NCBI GenBank assembly: GCA_004794785.1
Contig: SJOL01008415.1
Span: 207,164 to 271,163 of the forward strand
Direction of reading: 5' to 3'
DNA length: 64,000 nt
DNA from: Opisthorchis felineus
Lineage: Eukaryota > Platyhelminthes > Trematoda > Opisthorchiida > Opisthorchiidae
The notes beneath the pieces were generated by a model, which saw only the letters and a list, made by a program, of their open reading frames with translations, searched no databases and was not told the origin of the DNA. This document shows, piece by piece, positions 1 through 12,759 of the stretch (the first letter of the stretch is position 1; every line of letters begins with the position of its first letter). The translations under genes were made by a program, and so were the position numbers.

Positions 1-3000
1 AGTATGACGTGCCACTGTTACCGACCGGAAGACGTGAAAACAATTCTTGAAAATTAAGAGCCAGTCGAGTCATGATAAAAAAAGCACCTACTAAGGCCAA
101 CGTAAGCCATAGGTTTCCACACTATACTTTAGGTCCTTCTCAAGATGAACCAATCAAGCTCAGTAGGGAAAAATAACCCCACACGGTTCGGTTACATTGA
201 ATAGCCTGATGGAGTACAATCAGGCGAATTACCCGTGATAGACAACCCACAGTTACAGCGAGGAACAAACGCGCGCAAGCCACTAATTTACGTGTGGTAG
301 ATCAACCTGTATGATTTTCTTGATAGACTTTTAATCTCGCCTCTGAAACAGACCTACGGAATCTTTAACATCAGCATGATTGTCTAGGATCCAATTATTT
401 TGTTTCTGTCCGTTGTTTAAGACTTGTATGTTGGACAAATGCTAACAGAACCAAACTGAAATATTCTGTTAAGTTCAGTTACACCGAAGTTTCAATATCC
501 GTTTTTTCACAGTCCACAAACAGTGGTCTGGAAATAATTCGCAAAGTCTGACGCCGTCTGCGCACGTCACGCAGCTGGTTGCTGATAATAGCCTCCCCAA
601 TTCTCTGGTTGTGCGTACTGCAATGAGTGCTGGCTCAGTAAAAGAAAATTTTCAGCTTGACAGACCATGCGTGAATCTTTTTTGTCTCCTACAACCACTT
701 TTCATTTATTAGTTGTAACTGCCCCCCTGCACATCTTCGATCCCACACAAGCTAAAAAGTTGGCGTGCGGCACTCTGGATAACTTGCATGTAGAAACGTT
801 GGGCGTGAATATTTGTGAACACTATGGCTATATACAGCACATATAATATATATAATAGATATAATACATACTGGCGCCTAACTAGTATGCAACGATGGAG
901 GGAAAACTCGATAAATAGTAAAAGCCAAGGGAATCCATGGAGAATCACTGCGAAATACCGCGTCCATAGAGAGAACGTTTAAGGAGGTCAAAGCCGTATC
1001 TATTTACAAACAGCAGTGAAATATGCATATCTGAGCACTACTTGGAGCAAAGATTGAAACATCGGAACTGAACCAGTTCCTTTCGGGTCCGAAGTGCGAC
1101 AGACAGGCAGACAGAATTTGGGTAGTCAATATGATCAGTTAGCGACAGTATGCTCACCACTACGATCAACCACGTGCCAGATACTCGAGGATTTCCAACC
1201 ATTTGTGAACAAAATAACATGGAATCTAGCCAGGAAGATAAAAAGACTCCACCAGTTACAGCCCACCAGCAATCGCTTCCACTTCATGTTCCACTTCGCG
1301 TTGTCCATTCCCCGTGAACTTTTCTTAAGCAAGGATTTGAGCAACAAACAGAATTTTCTATTGACAGCAGCTGACTAATCGTAGCCCATGTACCAGGTAC
1401 CTAAATCGGATGAGTTTATCTACTGATCTAATGATCTGACTTCACTAAAAATACCCGCCTGTGGACTACTTCATTGCGGACATACTGAAGCCAACTTGCG
1501 CCTACTATGAAACAGTGAGATCGATGACCAATTACTTGCGGGTAATTAAGGTCTTCGAATAGGATGGGACAAGTCTTGCGTCCATTACTAAAGGATAGTA
1601 TAACAACAATTAAACCTACAGGAAGGTTTACACCAGTATCTTCGGAAACTTCTTTCAGGAAATCATCCACCGTCCGAGAACCTTAAGAGATTATCAGGCA
1701 TTCATGGCAGTACAGTCTAACAGGTCAGCGTCTCAGCGCACAAAAACTATTGTATTTCTTCAGAAGGTCTACAGAATATGCAGTATACTTGCTTGTTACA
1801 CAAAAAATCAACAGACCTGCTTTATTTAACCCCAGAGCCCACAAGTCACAGCTACGGTGTGGAGTTGGAAATGAGCAAAGTGGTTTGCCTTCTTTGATGA
1901 TGAAAGATGCTATCATGCATTTCCACAAGAAGCGAAAATTCAACCCACCTGGCGGTAGATTCGATTATACCATTATGTAACAGCTAACGGTATCAGTGAT
2001 GCATAACATACCTGAAATCTCGCCCCATGAGGATCTACATCCATTAAAATCATTCTAATCTTAACCGTACTAAGCCAGGTTTGTTTATTTAAACTGCCTG
2101 GCGACATTCCCACTCTTGGCATGATAAAGAGACTAAGGTTTGTTCGGTGACTTCAGCATCATTCCTGCGCAAACCAGTGCAGACATGGTCGTTGGAGTTC
2201 AGATGGTCATATTAGGTCATGATGAAGTTTCCGGATTTCCTCATTGGACAACTCGTCTAGATAACGATCTCTCAATTAACGCCCGAGTGGCAAATTCCTC
2301 CGGCTTTCGAATATTTTCTGCTTGCAAAGCTTATGTTTTGGAAACATAAATCAGAGCCGGATAGATGGCCGCGTTGAATAACCTTATTTTCGTGTATCGC
2401 ATAATCTCAATTCTTCCCGGCAAGACCAAATTCGGCTTTGTGAAGCGATGTCGGACACTGGCGACACACCGTCAAATCGCTTATTTAGCCTGTCCGTTTC
2501 GTAGAATAGTAAAAACAATGTGAATCGAAAACCTTTTGCACTAATTCATCCCACATGTTGAGAAGCTGGTAAGGCACGTCCATACAAATGAAGAACTATG
2601 CCTTCGACTTGTTCATTTCCAGTCCTAAGGGTGCTGATTATCAGACTATGTCATTCCGCACACGTTGGAGCACTTCCAAGTCATCATCCAAACGCATGAT
2701 GGCATCAGTGTATTCCAAGGCAGCTGTCAAGTTTGGGGAACTTACTGGACGCCGCAGTATCCCTCTACTTCCCACTCGTTTGACCAATCGCTGGCGAAGT
2801 TAAAGAGCACTGGCGGAAGTGGAGAGCTTTGTCGTAGAAGCTCTGTGACTTCCTCACTGTATATCACGACTGAACATTTCGCTGATGTGCAACTGGGCTT
2901 TATTGAGGTTTACCAGCTTTGTGGGGACACCGTTAGCTAAGAAGACGAAAGCCGTGGCAGGCTGTATGAACTCAAGACGAGGTTCTAATGTTCGTCATCT

Positions 3001-5086
3001 CTTCCGCGATGGAACCCCTGTTGGTCTGGTCTCATGAGTGTATCCATTGATCGGAGTAAATCTGTATCAGAAAGCCCGTGAATATTTTGGCAGCAAAGCC
3101 AATAAAACCGAAGTCGTAATAATTATCACAGACCGATCTATCAACTTTCTTGGGGACCAGCAGGAATATCGAGGTACCCCAATCTCGCACTTTTGCAGTC
3201 TGAAAAACACATCTTGTGGGTTGACTCTAGAAGCAGAATTCATCAATTGGGATAACAATGAAGTGCTGGCTTATCTATGCTTACCCACCGCGCTATATGC
3301 GGTAAATAATACGACACGGCTGGAGCGCCACTCGACCACCAATATAGAATAAATTGATATTTTTTATATGCAAAGCTCAGTGTAAAGTGTGTTACTGCTA
3401 GGGAGTTTAGGACTAAACAGAGGGAGCAGTCGTTTATAAGTAAAGCCTGGAAACAAAACACTGGTGGTTTAGGTGTTCAACAGTAGTCCAGCTTCTTGGT
3501 ATTGAATTGCCACAGATTGTTAACCAGAGGGTCACGAACCACCAAGCGGACCACTTTTTTGAGTGTGTCGCAGGAAAATTTTCCGGTTTGTCGTCGAGAA
3601 ACACAGCAGCACACAAACCATCTTCTTTTAAAAGGTAAGTGGTTCATGACTTGAGAAGACATTAACCAAAGTTTTTGTCAATATTTAATATAAACTCAAA
3701 TGTGGCTTTCGTACGCTACAGCAGCCTTCGAGTAACTTTAATCCAATAAGTGACTATGGGGTTCATTGCTCCAGATTAGTCATTTTCTCTGTAGTTTTAC
3801 CACCGAGAAAAGGAAAGAACATTGGTTTCCTTTCATTTACACTGGCTGAGTGCAGCAATAGGGGCTAATTTGCAGTCCCGACCATTGTTTTGATCTCCCC
3901 AAGGGTGATTCTTCATTCTACTCCATCACGTCCTTCCACCTTAAATTGCTTTCTGTCAAGCTGGAGTTTACTCCTTGCATAACTCCATGCATGCGCACGT
4001 TCACCAATTTCCCTGATGCAAGCGACAGAGTTAAAGTGCAAGACTGATTAATCTAACAATCAATAAAGTTACGCGACACTGCAAGGGGGAGGCTTACATG
4101 TACCGTTTCCAGCTGTGTGGCAAGAACGTTGTAGATTGTATCCAGCGCCTTGAAGTGAGATAGGTAGGTCATGTGTTACGCATACAAAGCTGTTCACCAA
4201 CAACAAGAGCGCCGAGTTCACTCACGTGACAATTTCCAGGCAAGCATGAAAGCAGCGAAGCGGAGTTTTCCCTTGTTCCAGAAGTCCATTTTTCAGGTGT
4301 ATATTTACGTACAACGTTCTGGCCAGCTGGGCAAAGTGCAACATACGATAGCCAATCGGCCTCGCAGCTGGCAACGCTGTCATCACCGCCATTTTTATCT
4401 TCATCAGCATTGTTACGGACACCGAGTACTTGGCGTGTTATCTAAAAAACGTACCAATGCAGAAGGAAAAACATGGAAAATCTGTGAACAGCAAGATCTG
4501 CGCGTGCCCAGACAGCGTCAAAAAAAACAAATCTGAGCATCGCGTTGGAACAAGAATTCATCTTGTTATCTTTACCCGAAAATTTCAGTCGCAAGCTGGG
4601 TAGTTCTGCTGATCATTTGCGGCGCCTTCTCCAACAGGACTGTTAAGTTCAACGGAATTTCCAGCTAGGCGCAAGAATACTCAGATAAACTCCTGCCACA
4701 AATATGACATATTTCACTAAATTATATCTGCCCTATTTTCGGGTTTCGGTCTTCCTTACTCTCTGTTCGGACCCGATCAGTTTATGTCTGGAAATGACTG
4801 AATTCCCACAGTGAAAGTTTTAATATTGAGATTCGTGACCGCATTGCGGTCAAGTGATGCTTGTGAGCGTTAAAAAAGAACGATACGCACACTGTTTGAA
4901 TAGTGTGATGTTTCCGGATTAACAACAAGTTTTATATTATTCCCAAGGCTGCTGACTGTTTATTGAGCAGAATAAATGAGGACATAGCTTTCGACAATAC
5001 GGACGAATTATTTCAAACGAAGGTATATTCCAACCGTATCCATCTGTGATGACCCAGAAAGATAGCCCAACTGAGATGTAACACAC
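1..5086. other. No supportable gene
   Basis: Both strands show only short reading frames with no recognisable domain and no convincing chain of splice sites. A short AT-only stretch of TATA-like repeats lies near 833-866. The reading frame at 4171-4536 (+) has a hydrophobic run in an alternative frame, but nothing in it is recognised. If the CaMK1 gene starts upstream of the window, this tract is intronic. Confidence 0.4.
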
Positions 5087-5330
5087 TACTCATAAGGTTG
5101 CTGAAAATCTTTCACAGCACATTCAATTGAAGTAGACCGTCGTAAACGAAAAATTCGGCCGGATTCTGCTGAGCTTCCCTTAAAAACCGAATTCGTATAC
5201 AGCTGGGGATATTTGGCGAATTCCGTCTAATTTGGGTTCAAGTATAACATGAATTTGACGGACTCGAGAACTGCGCCTACTGATTGAGCCCCATGAAGGA
5301 CGAAACCGGTCGGGTGCTGTTGAAGACTTC
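5087..5330. repeat. R1 hammerhead repeat, mixed-orientation copy
   Basis: This is a copy of repeat family R1, recognised by comparing copies within the window. The family order, 5' to 3', is a 5' module beginning with an ACTCATTTGC-like motif, a module containing TGAATGTGCTGCAC, a module with GGGTTCAAGTA and TTTGACGG, the ribozyme, and a 3' end reading CAGCAACCTTATGAGTA. Here 5087-5135 is a minus-oriented 3' end fused to part of the middle module. It is followed from about 5190 by a plus-oriented middle module and ribozyme. The copy is therefore two opposed fragments, as at several other loci. Confidence 0.75.
5275..5317 (+). ncRNA. Hammerhead ribozyme remnant (type I)
   Basis: GCCTAC (stem I, 5' strand) is followed by a disrupted CUGAUGA box that reads CTGATTGA, with one extra base. 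A stem II hairpin, GAAA, the palindromic ACCGGT stem III and C before the expected cleavage site follow. The inserted base in the conserved core should abolish cleavage. The order and spacing match the intact copy at 27093. Confidence 0.65.
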
Positions 5331-8300
5331 CCGTTACGTCTAGGCAATGTGTTGTCATGAGGCATCATTATCCCTTTACTGATGTTAGTTGTCTTGGATA
5401 ACCACTGAATATGTCGGAATAAAAAAAACATAATGATCAATACAAAATCACCTTACAAGGAAACAGTTTCCAGATGCAAATATTGTCGTGGACAGGTTAA
5501 AAATAGGAAACGTTTCTCCACCATTTTGATAAAATTTGATAGACTACCTGCCTCCGATCAAACGGATGATGCATGAGGTGCGTTAGTAAGCGTAAAAGTG
5601 CAATGCAGTACTTTCCTTCAAATATATTCTGGAGACAACTGATTGGATTTACAGCGGTGGGAGATTGTTCCTAGTGTTACCCCAATGGAAAAAAGTCCTG
5701 GTCTTCTTTGAATACCGGAAACCCGCAGGAGGGCTTAAAGTGCTTCTTCCCGGTTCGCTCTCTCTTGGGAGACACAAAATTAGAAGAAACAGAACTGTGA
5801 GTTGGATTACATTGTTCTTTTTGGAAACAGTGTCTCCTCTGGACGCATTCTTAAGGAGTAGCTTGATAGTTATTTGTTTACTCAATTCATGGTGCTTGAT
5901 AGATAACTGGACCCACTGTAACCCTGTTGCATGACATTCTGTCCCCTGCGTGCACGATCCAACGGCTTCGCCACTAAAGACATTTACTGCACAGTAAAAA
6001 GGACTATATATGGTTCGTTGCGCCGTTTTCCGTGATTTGAATTTTGTGACAGATTCGCGCAACCACTAGGCCCTTAGTACAGATTGCATATGGTACTACC
6101 TCTTAGAAAACCAAAATTTATAAGCTTGATTCACACGAAACGAATATATGAATATACAGCATGGGTGGCATCACCATTCAGCTTTGTGCAGAGGAATTCA
6201 ATAGCTATGCAAAACGCCTAGATTTGGCTGCGTTGGGGAAACATCCACGGAATGGAACGCAAACTCACAATAAATAAATACAACTCGAGGTAAGTAGTCC
6301 AGGTAACACTCAAATGGTGGTCATCCATTCGGCAAGCAGGATTTTGTAGGATATGAACGTGTGTTGCCCACTGACGGCCTAACCAAAGTACTTTTAGTGT
6401 TTGATAAAAGTAACTTTATTCCTGTACACATCTTATTACTCACTGCCGTTCTAAAACACTCTCCAAGCTAAATCATAACTCCAGAATAGTAGTGGTGGCT
6501 AAAACATCATAGAATGGTTTTATTATATGCTATATATATATATATATATATAAATGCGCCGTTTCTAAATTTGGATGCCACCCATCCTTCCAAAATGTTT
6601 TCAGAACGTTCTAAGCCTTCTATAAATTTTAAACATGGAAGAAAATGTATGTTCTGGTCACCTTTGTGGATTTACTGTTAAACATAACGTCTATAGATTC
6701 CGTTCAAAGAAACTCCTGCCACAAGAAAACCTAAGGCATTTAGTAAGCGTATCGCTATTTATTTCTGTGAAACAAAAATATCATGAGGTTGCATGAGCTC
6801 ATAAAGTGGCTTCGATTACATTTGAAACGCAAATCAATCATTGTTTGGATTTCGTGGCTGCTGCGGTCACCACTAGCTGCCCTCTCATACCTGAACTTTG
6901 GATACAGTAAACAGCTGGTCAATCAGTTCTGGTGAATTGGTTTTTCTCTTGCCCCTGTATACGCTTGGGGACCCGGCATTATACCAGCTTTAATGCTTTC
7001 TTAGAGTTGGATGGTGGCTATGCACCGAAAGGACGTTACACCTGGAAGCTTGTCTCTTGTTCCGTATCCAACACTTATGTACGCCATATACATAAGACAC
7101 ATTTTCAGCAGTTTGTTCGATCTCTTCTGGCTCTTCCGTCACGCATTTAGTCCTTTTTATATCAGTTCTATTGTAAGTGGTTAGGATTTATTGCGTTTAA
7201 TCTACTTTTGAATGCATGTTTGCTCAGAATGTCTTGTTCCAGAGTATACCGTTAAACGGGGATCAGCCAACCTAATTATAGAAAACAATCAAGGTCAGTT
7301 TATGGCTGCTATGGTAGTCGCAACTGTAAATCAATAGCCCGACATTAATGCAGCAATTCACACAGAATCATGTGATTTGAGTGATGAAATAAGTATAATT
7401 CGGGGCAGATGGTCAATTTTCATTGCTTACCTAATTTGACGATTATCCGATTGATTAATCATTGAACTAGATAATTAAGTAACGAGGCGAACAACTAACC
7501 AATAACAAGATATGAAGCGACAACAAACAGATTATGAACAGAATGAAGTTACAAACGATAATGCCAGCGAGGTTAAAATGTATTTCGTATCGTACCGAGC
7601 AACATAAATTCTTCTGCCAATGAAACGTGCACCTGCATTCATGGAGTTCTCGACGGACGACAGGTCAGGTTAACAAATGATCTCCAAATTTCCCTAATGA
7701 GCATTGTATCTTCAAAAAATTTCATTACATTGTTGCTTTTGTATGTTAATTTTTGTGTTTAAAACAGCAACTAGAAGTTTTTGAAGAGGTCAGCAGACTT
7801 AAGAAATTGCATGTGCCCTCCGACAGTAGTTATCAAATGTAGCTCCATCTCCAGTAAATGGGACACTAGCGAAACGTAAATGTAAAGTGAGAATCATTAT
7901 CATCTCATCCCATAAAAGAAATTCGTAAATAACTTCTACGCTACTTTTACTGATATATGCTGGGACCTGTTTAAGGATAGTAGTTAAACCACTGTTCAAT
8001 GGAACATGAAAAGATTCGTTCGTAGCCAAAATAAGATTAATGGTCCTTTTTCAGTGTGTGAGTCTAGAAGAGTGCAAAACTGCATCTGGAACGATGGGGA
8101 AACGCTTGGTGAATTAAGCATAAAAGGTACTACCGTGTGGCGCCACAGTGTGTAACTCACGAATATTTTGTTCGCTCAACACTACTTTCCTCGAGTGACA
8201 AAGTTTCAGCTTTGAGACCTAATCACTTCTCAAAAATGATCTCACAAGGGACATTCTTTTAACTGATTTCTAATTCCTTCTGAAGTTTTGTCCGCATTTA

Positions 8301-9695
8301 ATAATACTGCTCCGCAGTCTGACGAAAAACTCATGGTACAACGGTTGAGAACTAAGCACATTAGCCAGTTAAAGGTAGTAGTTATTGGTTAGCCGTATAC
8401 GCATCCTTGATTTTGATTGAAATTCAGCTATCTCATGCGGGTTTCTGCATAAGTAACCGTTGCAATTCGTCAGAATTATTTTCAAGAATTTTGTGCAATC
8501 TGAAGATATCTTTGGAGTCTCCGTAATATATGCATTGATTAAGATCAGGGTGCACATTGTTCAAAAGTCGCTGGTTCAGTCTTTCTGAGAATAAGCAGTC
8601 GTTTGCAATCAACACTTCGTAAACACGAGTCGAACCTGTAGGCTGTGGTAAGCTTTCGGTTAAAAACATTCGCTGCAATTATTACTAATTAGGTTCTTCT
8701 GCAGGACGCTTCCCACTGCATCTGTAGGTAGGCTGATTGGTTTGTGAAAAATAACTATTTCGTAATTTTAGCAATCTAACCCCTGTCGATTCACGAGCAA
8801 CGGGTAGTTTCGTAAGACTAATAACTCGCGCGCGTTCTTTAGTGCTACAAAGTTGAAAAAAGTGGTTCTCTGACATCGCGCAGGCTCTAGTTTTAATATC
8901 ATAACCTTAAAATTACTCGCTTGGGACAAAATCAATCACGTTTTGAACCAACATCTTCGAACGTGGTTGTTATCGATTACTGGGTTATTTACTTCAATGT
9001 TTCAAGTATACATCAAATCCGTGCCTAAGGACTAAGCTGGAATAATGTTTGTCCTTTCTGCGCTTATTCACAGTGTCTGAGATGTTATGTCCTTAACCTG
9101 CGACAAGCGCATTTTGGAAGACACAGTGATTACATTAGCCTTGTGATACAACATACCGGTCAGGGTCTAGCAATTTGCATACTGTAAGAACATTTGCCTT
9201 CTCGTGCGATCAAGACTAATTTCCTTTAACCCCACTCTTGAATGCAGACAAGTTGTCGAGGGTATCGTTTTCGCCGGAAGAAGCATGCAGATTGCGAGAA
9301 ATGCATTGAGGAATAGCATTTAACATGATGACACAATAATATGATATGATAACAATCTACACAATATTACAATATGTAATATAATGATCGCAAATCCTAA
9401 CCACAGAGCTTCGTCAATGGCGGCTCATCCTACAAAGGCAGAATTTTTATTATGCGAAAGTGTATCATCCGTCATTGGTGGATGAATAAGTGTAAAGAAA
9501 ATGTACCATTTAGTGGCCAACAAATGCAATTTTGTTGTAGGTGGTTGTGAGTCTTGTAGAATTCACATTCACGTCCCTCTCGTTTGAATGGTCCGGTTCT
9601 GAAGCAATTATTCTGGTTAGTCCACATCGAAGGAAAAGGCACTGAACTCGAGGTCCGTTCTTCTTAGAGCTCATCAGCAGCATTTATCCCTGGCC
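5331..9695. other. No supportable gene; one TA microsatellite
   Basis: A pair of overlapping open frames at 5649-6062 (-) and 5665-5934 (+) is among the longer ones in the window, but neither resembles a family I know. A pure TA dinucleotide run lies at 6531-6552. The rest shows only short, stop-interrupted frames. Confidence 0.4.
6531..6552. repeat. (TA)n microsatellite
   Basis: Eleven uninterrupted TA dinucleotides, preceded by a TATTATATGC lead-in. Confidence 0.95.
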
Positions 9696-9699
9696 ATAC

Positions 9700-9767
9700 C
9701 GGGGTAGGAACTCCGGACATCTGAAGTGCGAGGTAACCGCGTTACCAATACTCCACCACCTCAGGCT
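9700..9767 (-). repeat. tRNA-derived SINE head (minus)
   Basis: Read on the minus strand this begins with a box-A-like GGTAACGCGGTTACC region and ends with a box-B-like run TCCGGAGTTCCTACCCCGG. The spacing resembles a tRNA-derived RNA polymerase III promoter. A closely related head lies at 59497-59562 (-). It is degenerate and cannot be a functional tRNA gene. The body of the element would extend towards lower coordinates, but I cannot place its end. Confidence 0.5.
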
Positions 9768-9779
9768 GGACTCAACCGG

Positions 9780-9880
9780 ATTATCACGTCTGAACAGGCG
9801 AGCTTGTTCACGCTTGAGTGTCAAGCAAACCAATCAGTTCGGTCAAGCGTGAACGCGCTCGCCTGTTCAGACGTGATAAT
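9780..9880. repeat. Inverted repeat (38-bp arms)
   Basis: Arms 9780-9817 and 9843-9880 are reverse complements over 38 bases with two mismatches, separated by a 25-base loop. Each arm sits just 5' of a tRNA-like SINE head pointing outwards (9700-9767 minus, 9901-9960 plus). A diverged version of the arm lies next to the related head at 59497-59562, near 59580-59620. The arm therefore seems to belong to the SINE-associated repeat, and the palindrome to a head-to-head pair. Confidence 0.85.
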
Positions 9881-9900
9881 TAAGATGTGTACAGCTTGCG

Positions 9901-9960
9901 CTGGTGTAGTGGTGACACGCCCGCCTCACACGTCACATGTCCGGATTTCAAGCCCCGTCA
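9901..9960 (+). repeat. tRNA-derived SINE head (plus)
   Basis: It opens with TGGTGTAGTGGTGACACGC, a good match to a tRNA A-box region, followed by CCGCCTCACACG. It then has a degenerate B box, TCCGGATTTCAAGCCCCG. The body would continue to about 10060. It forms a divergent pair with the minus-strand head at 9700-9767 across the 38-bp palindrome. Confidence 0.55.
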
Positions 9961-10729
9961 GGGCGAAGTATAGGCACTGCCGACGAGCTCTAATAGGAAA
10001 AAAATCAAGTCCTCCTCCTTATCGAAGGAATCCTGTTGTCAGCTGTCTAATGCAGACATAGAAAACGATAATGCCTTGTTGGCTAGTAGGTTGTGCTTCA
10101 AAAGCAATGTTGGGATAAAGGCGCTTCCATACATTCTATCACTTAATGCGCAATCTCTACCCTAGTTAAAACTGACCATCTACACACAAAAGTGGTCCTA
10201 GTTACTTGAGACATAGCTGAGAAGAAAAAAAGAACGATAGCAGTGTTCTGGTATACGTTTCTTGCCTCCGGTGCTCAACCTAATAGGCTATTTTCACTGT
10301 CACTCCCTCAAGCGTAAGTAATGCAAGCCCATGTTCATTAGCACCGTAAGGTCTGTTCTAGTGACAAAATTTCACAGTACATCTAACTGTATTTTCAACA
10401 AGACCAAAAAGCTTACCAACAAGGTCTTAGAATTTTGGTCTAATGCAAAACCTCTATGGTGTTAATTTGGATGCCTCAAACTACGCTGAGTTAACGTTCC
10501 TAGGAGCATTTTTAATGAAAAAACATGGCATATCTCACAGCCAGAGGTTCTGTCAACCGGAAAGCCCTCCTTGTATGTATGCAAGTATAGTGCCTGTTTA
10601 CCTGCGTCTGACCGCTGTATCAACATAGATATGCTTGGAGTCTATTTCAAACCAAGCAGCAAGACAATTGCCCATCATCATAATCCTTGAATCTTAAGGT
10701 TCGATCAAACCAAACTCGCCCTTGCTCAC
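9961..10729. other. SINE body, then no supportable gene
   Basis: The first ~100 bases are probably the remainder of the plus-strand SINE. Beyond that I see only short frames. Confidence 0.35.
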
Positions 10730-10865
10730 CTCTGGTATGTAGCTGGGTCCACAGACTTTACTGTCTTTGAAGATACTGGCCCGTCCGTACAATGTGGCAC
10801 GCTCCCCTGCTACTAGAGGTTCACGTGGGTTGTTGTCTACCGGATGTAGGCCAAGACCGTCTTGC
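10730..10865 (-). CDS. Possible exon of an unrecognised gene
   Basis: On the minus strand a frame of about 90 codons without stops spans this block. A good splice donor (GAG followed by GTGAGC) ends it at 10730, and a weaker acceptor (CAGCTTAG) lies just before 10865. The 136-nt block would encode about 45 residues, starting one base into a codon and ending on a codon boundary. The peptide includes LHPVDNNPREP, ATLYGRASIFKDS and CGPSYIPE and looks protein-like. I do not recognise the family and found no partner exon. It could be a chance frame or transposon coding sequence. Confidence 0.2.
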
Positions 10866-12332
10866 CTAAGCTGCTTCCATGAAGCCCAGCATGCACAGAT
10901 TATAGTGTGAAGAACAAGACTGAAACCAAAGACTGTTCCATCGATACTATGTCGGGTATATCCAGACTAAATAGGATCTACCTAAACTTCTTGTCAGGTT
11001 CTAGTGGTAGGACAATTCCAAACCTCAAAAATTATTTTAGGCAGGAAAATGACGCAAAGTTGGTTCTACAGATCTAATCGAACGCAACAAGACCTCCGTT
11101 TGTATATATGCAAACAAAAATGAAAACAAAAACTTATGTTACCAAAAATGTTTCTGCAGCTGTTGGTTTCGATTCGGCTGGTGCCACTTTGTGTTTCAAA
11201 AAAAGTTACAGAAATCAGTACATGTCCGGAGTTCTTTATGTTTACACATCGCCGTCGCGCAGGTAGACCAATTCACTTCATGGAGACAGCCAAGAAGCGT
11301 AGAAATAATAACTTTTGATAGAGAGGAATGTTTTGGAGGGAATATATGTGGTGAGAGCTCATAGGCACAACAGGTATTTAATTCCGCATTAAATCAGGCA
11401 TCCGGTAAGGGAAAAAATAGTGGTTTCGAAACCCCACTTTAGATTTGCTTCTCTGTACGCATCATGTTTTAATATATTTCTGTGCATGAGATAATCAATA
11501 GTTTCTCCACACCCCCGAACAAAAACTGCAGTAAATTCCAGTAGGTCTGTCGTTAGGGAGCAAGTCAACGTGATAAAGTGGTGATGAACTACCATCTACT
11601 CAGTATCTCTATTTTTTGAACCACCCTTGATCCCGTCTGTTTTTCGCTTTCATTGTGGCTGTTCGAGGTACTATATGATAGTACGTAAATTTTTGTTCTT
11701 TTGCATAACATCAAGCCATGGTTTGGCCTACAGGGAAGGTCACACTACAGGCTCATCCATAGCTATAAGAAATAAAAGCAGGGATAAGTTGGGGAATATG
11801 GAGTTTTATTGCATATGTGTAGAGTGTCGTTTGCATTACTAGTAAGGTGCTGTTGCTGCAAGAGTGAAGTTGCTTCTTGCACTCCGCTCCCTGGCGTTTG
11901 TCGTTCTCTGTGCATTATGCGTACATGAGTTCAGATGAATTTGAAAGTTTGAACAACTCTTATCTCTTTCACGGTTATGATGTGGTCTCGCCAAAGCCGC
12001 CTGCACGAGGATAGCAGATGCACTCTTTTAAAGGGAAATAGCAACATATGGGCATTGCCCTATATTCCTATATTCAGTAGCTCCTCCCTTGACCTGCACA
12101 TGGCAAACATGTCAGTGCTCATGGTGACAGCCTGATTTATGCACGAATGATAGGTTTGTCACAACTAGGTAACCCTGTCATCCTTTGATCTCGATATGCA
12201 TTTCAGCTTGACTTTAAGAATCGGTCCAGCAAAAGCGGTAACCTTGCAAAACAAGTGTACCATTCGTGATGAAACTCTCTTGTGGATTCTGTCAATCTTT
12301 TTCCTTTGTTCCGATAAAAATAAATGGCTCTA
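10866..12332. other. No supportable gene
   Basis: Short frames only. No repeat shared with the rest of the window was noticed. Confidence 0.4.
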
Positions 12333-12520
12333 CAAATACACTCATTTGCATATCAGTTTGCTTTTCGTGGGAGACTCAGTTGAATCTCCGGAGTATGATA
12401 TCCTTCGACTGAATGTGCTGCACATAGGCTACCTCACGCTTCAGTCGGTGCGATATTCGAGATATGGCAGTATATTTTCCATAAATGAAACTACCCACAA
12501 GGTTACTGAAAAATTCGTTT
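12333..12520. repeat. R1 repeat, 5' half plus opposed 3' end
   Basis: 12336-12470 is the 5' module and middle module of R1 in plus orientation, including ACTCATTTGC and GAATGTGCTGCAC. It is followed at 12489-12517 by a short minus-oriented 3' end (ACAAGGTTACTGAAAA). No ribozyme core is present between them. Confidence 0.7.
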
Positions 12521-12548
12521 CAGAAGGGGTTGGTAAACAATCGGTAGT

Positions 12549-12745
12549 TGTTAACTAAGCAACGTTTCGCTTTTGACACAAACGTTTCATCAAGCCAAAC
12601 CAACAGGTCACCAAGATGGCAAGGTTTCAAGGCAGACGGAGAACCAATCAGTAAGACGTCTTCAGATTAGTGGTAGATCAGTGTTGAGTGCCACTTAAAA
12701 GGGTCCTGTCGGTTAGCGTGGTGGCCTAAATCTTGTGGTTGATGG
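12549..12745 (+). repeat. R4 repeat, copy 1
   Basis: This segment shares a clear block order with 44352-44525. Shared parts are GTTTCGCTTTTGACACAA, then a CATCA-rich spacer, then AAGGCAGACGGAGAACCA and a following TCAGTAAGA/TCGGTGAGA block. Here it runs directly into an R1 hammerhead at 12766. At 44 kb the second copy lies about 225 bases upstream of a Penelope-like fragment. It may be untranslated or pseudo-LTR sequence of such an element. Confidence 0.6.
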
Positions 12746-12759
12746 GTTGGGCGAGTTGG

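Noticed and set aside
4171..4536. 121-codon plus-strand frame, with a hydrophobic stretch in an alternative frame
   Set aside because: Low-complexity basic composition, no motif, and the membrane-like segment is in a frame broken by stops.
5649..6062. 137-codon minus-strand frame
   Set aside because: The opposite strand is open over much of the same stretch, no domain is recognised and there are no clear splice borders.
9726..10061. 111-codon plus-strand frame
   Set aside because: It runs through the SINE heads and the 38-bp palindrome and has no protein signature.
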